Assembly (NCBI GenBank): GCA_031274045.1
Contig: JAISQS010000543.1
Coordinates: 1-5,052, forward strand
Length of the DNA stretch: 5,052 nt
Direction: 5' to 3'
Source of the DNA: Planctomycetaceae bacterium
GTDB taxonomy: Bacteria; Planctomycetota; Planctomycetia; Pirellulales; Thermoguttaceae
Shown here piece by piece: positions 1-5,052 of this stretch. The position numbers were made by a program, and so were the translations under genes. The notes under the pieces were generated by a model. That model saw only the letters and a program-made list of their open reading frames with translations. It searched no databases and was not told the origin of the DNA. Every line of letters starts with the position of its first letter. Position 1 is the stretch's first letter.

Positions 1-305
1 GCGGGACGCCCGCGTTCCAGTCCTTCGCCGCTTCGCGGCTATTGTCAGCTACGCCGACGGGTGACGGTTTGGAATATCAACACGTCTTCCACCCCTTTGG
101 GGACGAGGGCAAGCCTCGCCCCTACAACGTCTGCGTTTTTTGGTTTGGGGCGATAGAAATTCCAATGCGTGTTGGCGATCCAGTTGTCGGCTTGCGCCGA
201 CGTTATTCACCAAGAAAGCCCGGCGGTCGGTTACCCACCTTACATTTGCCAACCCGTCTTGATGTGCCGTTCAAACTTTTCTGGTGCTATTACACACAGA
301 GGCGG
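1..305. repeat. Hairpin-rich direct repeat, copy 1
   Basis: First of two long direct copies. Its first 202 bases align without gaps to 306-507 with five mismatches (119, 132, 164, 165, 169). Its last 84 bases (222-305) align without gaps to 517-600 with about 13 mismatches. A 19-base unrelated stretch (203-221) lies between the two blocks. Perfect small hairpins are visible at 1-13 (GCGGG/CCCGC), 27-39 (GCCGC/GCGGC), 92-102 (CCCC/GGGG) and 186-201 (GTCGGC/GCCGAC), plus a longer one at 100-122 with one A-C mismatch (103/119). Open frames cross the repeat on both strands, but they follow the repeat rather than any protein and have no plausible start context, so I treat it as non-coding. The copy begins at the first base of the window, so the array may continue to the left. 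I recall similar sequence as dispersed repeats in Planctomycetota-like genomes; the function is unknown. Confidence 0.9.
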
Positions 306-600
306 GCGGGACGCCCGCGTTCCAGTCCTTCGCCGCTTCGCGGCTATTGTCAGCTACGCCGACGGGTGACGGTTTGGAATATCAACACGTCTTCCACCCC
401 TTTGGGGACGAGGGCAAGCCTCGTCCCTACAACGTCAGCGTTTTTTGGTTTGGGGCGATAGAAATTCCGGTGCATGTTGGCGATCCAGTTGTCGGCTTGC
501 GCCGACGCAACCGCCTGGCAGTCGGTTGCCCACCTTACATTTGCCAAACCGTTTTGGCGTTCAGTTCAAACTTGTTCGGTTCTATTACGCACAGAGGCGG
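306..600. repeat. Hairpin-rich direct repeat, copy 2
   Basis: Second long copy, directly abutting the first and in the same orientation. It keeps all the copy 1 hairpins at +305: 306-318, 332-344, 397-407, 405-427 and 491-506. The long hairpin is fully paired here because position 424 is T, which pairs with A408, where copy 1 has C. The inter-block spacer is only 9 bases (508-516) and unrelated to that of copy 1. Together with its flanks it forms an extra hairpin, GCAACCG (507-513) with CGGTTGC (523-529), that copy 1 lacks. Both long copies end in the same ACAGAGGCGG just before the next GCGGGACGCC. No credible gene is seen inside. Confidence 0.9.
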
Positions 601-640
601 GCGGGACGCCCGCGTTCCAGTCCTTTTCCGCTACGCGGAA
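601..640. repeat. Hairpin-rich direct repeat, partial copy 3
   Basis: Only the first 40 bases of the repeat are present. They match copy 1 at 35 of 40 positions, starting exactly where copy 2 ends. The first hairpin (601-613) is unchanged. The second is altered on both arms: TTCCGC/GCGGAA instead of GCCGC/GCGGC, so pairing is kept and extended by one pair. After 640 similarity to the long copies stops and a T-run begins. It could be a truncated end of the array or a separate short version of the element. Confidence 0.8.
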
Positions 641-646
641 TTTTTT
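626..646 (+). terminator. Candidate intrinsic terminator 1, inside repeat copy 3
   Basis: A six-base-pair stem TTCCGC/GCGGAA (626-631 with 635-640) closes a three-base loop (TAC) and is followed directly by six T residues (641-646). That is the layout of a Rho-independent terminator for rightward transcription. The equivalent hairpins in copies 1 and 2 have no T-run, so only this copy looks able to terminate. The gene it would serve lies to the left of the window. The short stem with two A-T pairs makes it moderate rather than strong. Confidence 0.45.
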
Positions 647-652
647 CTTCTG

Positions 653-677
653 CCGCGCCGCGGCGCGGGAATTTTTT
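653..677 (+). terminator. Candidate intrinsic terminator 2, perfect 16-bp GC palindrome
   Basis: Positions 653-668 (CCGCGCCGCGGCGCGG) are a perfect inverted repeat made only of G and C. It can fold as CCGCGC/GCGCGG around a CGCG loop. Three bases later come six T residues (672-677). The tail GAATTTTTTC resembles that of the preceding hairpin (GGAATTTTTTC), so the two form a tandem pair. It would insulate the downstream operon from leftward neighbours. The three-base gap before the T-run weakens the call. Confidence 0.45.
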
Positions 678-843
678 CAACATGTGTTGTGTGTCTTGTT
701 TCTTGGGTTCTTTGGATTTTTTTCGGTTCTATTTTGGGTGTTGGTTGTTTTATGTGGAATTGAACGTATTATTCCGCGCGCTTTATGGTATATTTTTGCG
801 GCTTGTCATTTGGCTTGTCCGAATTTATCACAAATTTTCTCCA
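678..843. other. G/T-rich intergenic spacer
   Basis: No gene, RNA gene or clear repeat is seen here. The plus strand is strongly G/T-rich from about 680 to 760, then more balanced to about 835. Frames that stay open through it give low-complexity Phe/Leu/Val/Cys-rich peptides, as expected from such composition. A promoter for the downstream genes probably lies in this spacer or in the 21-bp array that follows, but I cannot place one with confidence. Confidence 0.6.
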
Positions 844-990
844 CCTCACTCATCAATAACTTTGCCTCACTCGTCAATAACTTTGCCCCACTCGTCCGTA
901 ACTTTGCCTCACTCGTCAATAACTTTACCTTCCAACTGCGTAACTTTACCTTTCATCCTAACAACTTTACCTTCCATCCTAATAACTTTA
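844..990. repeat. Minisatellite: seven tandem 21-bp units upstream of the efflux gene
   Basis: Units start at 844, 865, 886, 907, 928, 949 and 970, each exactly 21 bases. The consensus begins CCTCACTCGTCAATAACTTT and ends in G or A. The core AACTTT is present in every unit, at 858, 879, 900, 921, 942, 963 and 984. Units 1-4 are close to one another; units 5-7 have diverged in the first half (CCTTCCATCCTAA type), so the array looks like two related subfamilies. A degenerate eighth AACTTT follows at 996, only 12 bases on. Because 21 is a multiple of three, plus-strand frames give heptapeptide repeats such as LPHSSIT, but with no start signal and no continuation into a known protein. The array ends 25 bases before the efflux gene and probably lies in its promoter or leader. 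Confidence 0.92.
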
Positions 991-1017
991 ACCTTAACTT
1001 TTCCAAATCCCTATTAT
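941..1017 (+). promoter_or_regulatory. G-free leader before the efflux gene start
   Basis: No G occurs in the 77 bases from 941 up to the AT of the start codon at 1016. A transcript of this stretch would contain only A, C and U, so it could have no Shine-Dalgarno sequence and little local secondary structure. This suggests initiation on an unstructured leader, possibly helped by ribosomal protein S1; that mechanism is inference. The stretch overlaps the last units of the 21-bp array. Confidence 0.4.
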
Positions 1018-4000
1018 GCTCAAACAACTACTCAAACAAGTCATTCTCAACTCACCCGCAATGAATATCATCATGATCGCCGTTCTTGTCTTCGGAACAA
1101 TTAGCGGATCATTGTTGCGGCGTGAGACGTTTCCTGAATTTGATATTCCGATGATCGTCATTAGCGTCGCTTATCCGGGTGCAACTCCCGAAGAAGTTGA
1201 AAACGGTATCTGCCAAAAAATCGAAGAAGCCATCCAGTCCATCAACGGAATCCGCAAAATTACCGCAACCGCAAACGAAGGCTCCGCCGCAATAATGTGC
1301 GAACTCAACAGCAACGAAAAGAACACCGACCGCGTTTTGGATAACGTCAAAAACGCTGTTGACCGCGTCCGAAACCAATTCCCAGACCTCACCGAACCTC
1401 CGGTTGTCCAAATTGCCGAAATGCAAGAAACCGTAATCTCCATCGGACTAATCGGTCCACTCGATAACTCCACCGAATCAAACCTAAACCTCCGCCAACT
1501 CGCCGAAACCCTCCGCGAAGAACTAAAAGCAAAACACGGAATACAATTGATCAACCTCGTCGGAACAAAAAGCTACCAAATCGATATTGAAATCCCCGAA
1601 CACGTCCTCCGCTCATACCACCTCACCCTCGACCAAGCCGCCGCAATCATACGCGCCGAAAACCTACAAACTCCGGGAGGAGTTATCCGCGCACCCTCAC
1701 AAGAAATAAACGTCCGAACCGATAACAGAAGATACGACGGACAAGGTATCGGGAAATTGCCGTTCATCACCGCACGCAAAGGTGTCGTCATAAAATTGGA
1801 AGATGTCGCAAATATCCGCGACGAATTTATTGATTCGCCATCGCTTGCCACCGTCTATTTGCCGCCGCAAAACAAAATCCCAAACGACACCGAAAACATA
1901 AACGGAAGACCCGTCATCGGTCTCGACATCCTCCGAAACACAAACCAAGACCTCCTCGCAATGACCGATAAAATTCACAAATTCATCGCCGAAAAAAATA
2001 AACCGGGCGAACTCCCGCAAGGTTATTCTTTGATACATTGGGGAGACCGATCAGTCGAAGTCAGAGGTCGTCTTGAACTCCTCACAAACAACGGATTGCA
2101 AGGACTACTAATTGTATTTATTCTGCTCGCGTTATTTTTGGAAATCAAATTGGCGTTCTGGGTCGCGCTCGGGATTCCGTTTTCAATTTGCGCGACCGGA
2201 TTGTGGCTCTACGCTTCCGGCATGACTCTCAATATGATTTCAACATTCGGAGTCATCATGGGGTTGGGGATAGTTGTCGATGATTCCATCGTTGTCGGCG
2301 AAAATATCTACGCCCACCGAAATCGCGGCAAAGATTTTTTGACCGCCGCAATTGACGGAATTGTCGAAGTTTTTCCGTCCGTCTTTGCCTCCGTCTTGAC
2401 CACAATTATCGCGTTCGTTCCGCTGCTTTATGTTGCCGGTATTATGGGGAAAATTGTTTACTTGATTCCGGTCGTTATGATCACAATGCTCACCGCATCC
2501 ATTTGCGAATGCGCATTAATTCTCCCTTGCCATCTTGCCCACCGCGACAACCTCTTTATCAAAATGCTCGGCGGTTACCTGTACATCTTTTCTTGGCTGC
2601 TCTTTCCGTTGACCTTTATAAGTAGGCACACACAAAACGGAATGGATTACTTCGTCAAAAATATTTATAGCAACTCGATCACTGTCGTTTTGCGAAATCG
2701 CGGTACTTTCCTTGTTGGTTGTGCTTGTTCTTTGTTGATAACTCTTACACTCATTTTTAGCGGCACGACACCGTTTGTTGTCTTTCCCAAAATGGACGGC
2801 AACATGATTCAATGTTCCATCTCCTTTCCAAACGGCACACCGGAAGAAGTGACAGACCAATGGACAAAACACGTCGAACGTTCCTTTTGGAAAGTAGCCA
2901 AAGAATACGAGTCACAAGGACACAATATTGCCGTGAAGTCATTCCGAACCGTCGGCATGTCCCTCCAACAACGCGGCGCGAATATGTCCGGCGATTCCGG
3001 CGGCGGCAACGCATATCAAGGCAACGTAATAATTGATCTTGTTGACGGAGAGAGTCGCGGAGTGAGCAGTGTTGAGATTACGAATCGTTGGCGTGATGTT
3101 TCCGGTGTTATTCCGGGTGCGGAGAAGGTCGCGTTCGATTCGCAGATGTTCGGTCCGCAAGGCGGCGCGATTTCGTTCCGGCTTGTGATGCGTTCGGAAG
3201 ATGCGGCAAAACTCGAAGCCGCAGTCGAAGAGAGCAAAGCATACTTGGCAACAATTGAGGGGACGCGTGACATTACCGACGGAGATATGCCGGGTAAATT
3301 TGAATTCAGAATGAAGATCAAAGATAAAGCACAAGCATTGGGACTTCATCCTGACGACTTGGCGAAAGTGATTCGCGCGACCTACTACGGATCCGAAGTC
3401 CAACGCCTCCAACGCGGACGGCACGAAGTCAAAGTTATGGTCTGCTATCCGCGTGAGGATCGGCGTTCGCTCGGAAATTTCAACGAAATCAGAGTCCGCA
3501 CGGCAAGCGGCGAATATCCTATAACGGAGTTGGCGGATATTGAGGTAGTTCGCGGCTACACTTCGATTGTGCGCCGCAATCAACAGCGATGTATTGAGGT
3601 CACGGCGGATGTTGACGAGAGCCGCGCAAACGCACAAGAAATCATCGGGGCATTGAGACGGGACTTTTTGCCAAAATTACAAGAGCGTTATCCGGGCATC
3701 TCAATCATCTGGGAAGGACGCGAAGATGATCTTGCCCAAGCTCGCGAAAGTATGATAATCGGATTTAGTGTTGCGATGTGTGTGATGTTTACGGTGATGA
3801 CATTGCAGTTCCGCTCTTATATTCAACCGCTGATTATAATGACGATCATTCCGTTTGGGTTGGTGGGTGCGGTGATTGCTCATACGCTTTACGGGTCGCC
3901 GATGACGTTGTTTAGCTTGTTCGGGTTGGTTGCTTTGAGCGGAATAATCGTCAACGACTCAATCGTACTGATCGACTTTATCAATAGACGTATCGGCAAT

Positions 4001-4264
4001 GGCGAAGACTTGAAGGAGACGTTGGTGTCGGTCGGTCAAAGCCGCTTCCGCCCAATCTTTTTGACATCCGTAACCACCATCGGCGGTCTGCTCCCAATCG
4101 CAATGGAAACATCATTACAAGCAACCATGATTATTCCAATGGCGTTGAGTATAGTTGGCGGAGTTGCGTTAGCGTTGGTTTTGGTGTTGTATTTTGTGCC
4201 GGTGCTTTATTCGATTTACGCAGACATATTTGAAATAGAAAAAAATATAAACAAAACCGAATAA
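1016..4264 (+). CDS. RND-superfamily efflux permease (AcrB/MexB-like, ACR_tran family)
   Basis: Complete 1082-residue inner-membrane pump of the proton-driven RND type, near the usual AcrB-family length (about 1030-1080). The classic duplicated layout is visible: TM1 about 17-34, a large periplasmic loop to about 360, TM2-TM6 about 361-503, TM7 about 564-583, a second periplasmic loop to about 911, and TM8-TM12 about 913-1065. Family signatures include RRETFPEFD (35-43), YPGATPEEVENGICQKIEEA in the first porter region, and GIVVDDSIVVGEN in TM4 with the proton-relay pair D422/D423. TM10 reads GIIVNDSIVLIDF: N980 and D981 stand where AcrB has Lys940 and Asn941, a variant I recall in other RND pumps. 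A hydrophobic stretch at 518-536 sits between TM6 and TM7. The ATG at 1016 is preferred because LLKQVILNSPAMN precedes TM1 as in relatives; the next ATG (1061) would remove that segment. No Shine-Dalgarno is present. Substrate is unknown, and the partner adaptor and channel genes are not in the window. Confidence 0.96.
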   Translation: MLKQLLKQVILNSPAMNIIMIAVLVFGTISGSLLRRETFPEFDIPMIVISVAYPGATPEEVENGICQKIEEAIQSINGIRKITATANEGSAAIMCELNSNEKNTDRVLDNVKNAVDRVRNQFPDLTEPPVVQIAEMQETVISIGLIGPLDNSTESNLNLRQLAETLREELKAKHGIQLINLVGTKSYQIDIEIPEHVLRSYHLTLDQAAAIIRAENLQTPGGVIRAPSQEINVRTDNRRYDGQGIGKLPFITARKGVVIKLEDVANIRDEFIDSPSLATVYLPPQNKIPNDTENINGRPVIGLDILRNTNQDLLAMTDKIHKFIAEKNKPGELPQGYSLIHWGDRSVEVRGRLELLTNNGLQGLLIVFILLALFLEIKLAFWVALGIPFSICATGLWLYASGMTLNMISTFGVIMGLGIVVDDSIVVGENIYAHRNRGKDFLTAAIDGIVEVFPSVFASVLTTIIAFVPLLYVAGIMGKIVYLIPVVMITMLTASICECALILPCHLAHRDNLFIKMLGGYLYIFSWLLFPLTFISRHTQNGMDYFVKNIYSNSITVVLRNRGTFLVGCACSLLITLTLIFSGTTPFVVFPKMDGNMIQCSISFPNGTPEEVTDQWTKHVERSFWKVAKEYESQGHNIAVKSFRTVGMSLQQRGANMSGDSGGGNAYQGNVIIDLVDGESRGVSSVEITNRWRDVSGVIPGAEKVAFDSQMFGPQGGAISFRLVMRSEDAAKLEAAVEESKAYLATIEGTRDITDGDMPGKFEFRMKIKDKAQALGLHPDDLAKVIRATYYGSEVQRLQRGRHEVKVMVCYPREDRRSLGNFNEIRVRTASGEYPITELADIEVVRGYTSIVRRNQQRCIEVTADVDESRANAQEIIGALRRDFLPKLQERYPGISIIWEGREDDLAQARESMIIGFSVAMCVMFTVMTLQFRSYIQPLIIMTIIPFGLVGAVIAHTLYGSPMTLFSLFGLVALSGIIVNDSIVLIDFINRRIGNGEDLKETLVSVGQSRFRPIFLTSVTTIGGLLPIAMETSLQATMIIPMALSIVGGVALALVLVLYFVPVLYSIYADIFEIEKNINKTE

Positions 4265-4279
4265 AAACAACAAACACAA

Positions 4280-5052
4280 ATGACAACAAATCCAATAGAA
4301 AAAGAATTGATCTCGCCGCCGCGAGACGTTTCGATTTTGGTACAAATTCATTTGTTACTCAATAACCGTTTTGCGATCGGTGTTGGCTGGTTCTTTGCCT
4401 GCTTCGGAATGATTTTTTGTATTATGTTTTTGCCGGCTGCAATTCCGAATTTGATATATTGGAATTTTCAACCAGCCGGAAAAGGCGAAATTATTGACGT
4501 ACAGAAAATGAACTTTGAGATCAATGAACAAAGAGTTTTCAAATTCTCCTTCAAACAACCAGACAGCAACACCGGACAAAGCTACACAACAGGTAAAAAA
4601 TTCAAGAACGGCGATTCCGTCAAACTGGAACGAAGCGGTTCGGTCGTTCGCATAGTCGGAACAAGGCTAAGTCCGGTAGGACGCTGGGGACTTTTTTTTA
4701 TTCTGTTTCCGATTTTCGGATTGGTATTAGCTTTGGACGGAGTTTGGGATGGATTACGAGCAATTCAATTATTGCGAAGCGGCATAATTGACAACGGACG
4801 ACTCGCCGCAATGACAAAAACCGGAAACTACAACGACGACAAACCGGAAATGAATTTACAATACCAATTCACAACAGCCAACGGAGAAACAGAAGACATT
4901 TTCATAAAAACAGACGACACAAAATCACTAACCATTGATTCATTGAGACCGCTTCTTTACGATCCGTTCAATCCAAAAATATCCGTATTTTTGGATGTAC
5001 TTCCGGCTGGTGTCCGCTTTGATGAGATGAAAAATACGTTTACAGTAAATCC
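4280..5052 (+). CDS. Two-part DUF3592-like membrane protein, C-terminus cut off by window end
   Basis: The frame opens at ATG 4280, 15 bases after the efflux gene stop, and stays open for 257 codons to the window edge. It starts MTTNPIEKELISPP. Hydrophobic segments lie at about 31-60 and 137-156. Two soluble regions follow the same plan. The first (about 67-130) has GKGEIIDV, VFKFSF, SYTTGKKF, GDSVKL and RIVGTRLSP. The second (about 168-250) has GRLAAMTK, LQYQF, a turn TANGE, then LLYDPFNPKISVFLDVLP and RFDEM. I recall this arrangement, with a near-identical 'LLYDP..P....LD.LP' ending, from DUF3592-type proteins of Planctomycetota-like bacteria; no function is established. Tight spacing and shared strand suggest co-transcription with the pump gene. 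No Shine-Dalgarno is visible: the 22 bases before the G of the start codon contain no G. Reading the frame as a real gene is strong; the family name is less certain. The true C-terminus is not seen. Confidence 0.85.
   Translation, partial: MTTNPIEKELISPPRDVSILVQIHLLLNNRFAIGVGWFFACFGMIFCIMFLPAAIPNLIYWNFQPAGKGEIIDVQKMNFEINEQRVFKFSFKQPDSNTGQSYTTGKKFKNGDSVKLERSGSVVRIVGTRLSPVGRWGLFFILFPIFGLVLALDGVWDGLRAIQLLRSGIIDNGRLAAMTKTGNYNDDKPEMNLQYQFTTANGETEDIFIKTDDTKSLTIDSLRPLLYDPFNPKISVFLDVLPAGVRFDEMKNTFTVN

Noticed and set aside
1..640. The repeat array as an insertion sequence
   Set aside because: No transposase frame, no terminal inverted repeats bounding a unit, and copies sit in direct tandem; at most a non-autonomous element.
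42..763. Open frames of 66-159 codons across the repeat array on both strands, for example peptides containing GGRDARVPV or HPFGDEGKPRPY
   Set aside because: They follow the repeat units, differ by frame between copies, lack start signals, and resemble the spurious hypothetical proteins such repeats often generate. Non-coding structure explains the conservation better.
760..789. Possible promoter: TTGAAC (760-765), 18 bases, TATGGT (784-789)
   Set aside because: Each box matches the sigma-70 consensus at only four of six positions, and such matches arise easily in this T-rich spacer. The position is plausible but the evidence is too weak to annotate.
844..990. The 21-bp array as a CRISPR
   Set aside because: Units abut with no unique spacers, 21 bases is too short for repeat plus spacer, and no cas gene is present.
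445..1104. Frames crossing the 21-bp array encoding heptapeptide repeats (LPHSSIT, LVNNFAS)
   Set aside because: A 21-bp repeat keeps all three frames periodic by arithmetic. The frames start inside the hairpin repeat, cross two terminator-like structures and run into the pump gene in the wrong frame.
2939..3637. A 232-codon minus-strand frame inside the efflux gene
   Set aside because: It lies wholly within a well-supported RND coding sequence and its translation shows no recognisable domain; it is a shadow of the real frame.

Overview
The window looks like a bacterial chromosome fragment with two plus-strand genes behind about 1 kb of repeat-rich, apparently non-coding DNA. Three things point to the Planctomycetota/Verrucomicrobiota/Lentisphaerota group. 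The hairpin repeats are of the kind whose spurious translations read GGRDARVPV or AGGTPAFQS, which I recall from those phyla. The second gene resembles the two-part DUF3592-like membrane proteins common there. Neither gene start has a Shine-Dalgarno sequence. This placement is inference from memory, not a database result.

Layout: positions 1-640 hold two full copies (305 and 295 bp) and one 40-bp partial copy of a direct repeat packed with small GC-rich hairpins. The partial third copy ends in a hairpin plus T6, and a second GC palindrome plus T6 follows at once, so 626-677 looks like a double intrinsic terminator for whatever lies to the left. Positions 678-843 are G/T-rich with no gene I can support. 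Positions 844-990 are seven tandem 21-bp units sharing the core AACTTT, and 941-1017 contains no G at all.

The first gene (1016-4264) is a complete 1082-residue RND-superfamily efflux permease of the AcrB type. The TM4 aspartate pair is intact, but asparagine stands where AcrB has its TM10 lysine. After 15 bases the second gene (4280 to the window end, truncated) encodes a two-TM-segment protein with two DUF3592-like extramembrane regions. The two genes are probably co-transcribed. No membrane-fusion protein or outer-membrane channel gene is present, so the pump's partners must be outside the window or elsewhere in the genome.

I do not see convincing evidence of a wholly new system. The most unusual parts are the non-coding ones: hairpin repeats whose copies differ by compensatory changes, mutually exclusive hairpins inside each repeat, the 21-bp array, and a G-free leader directly before the pump gene.
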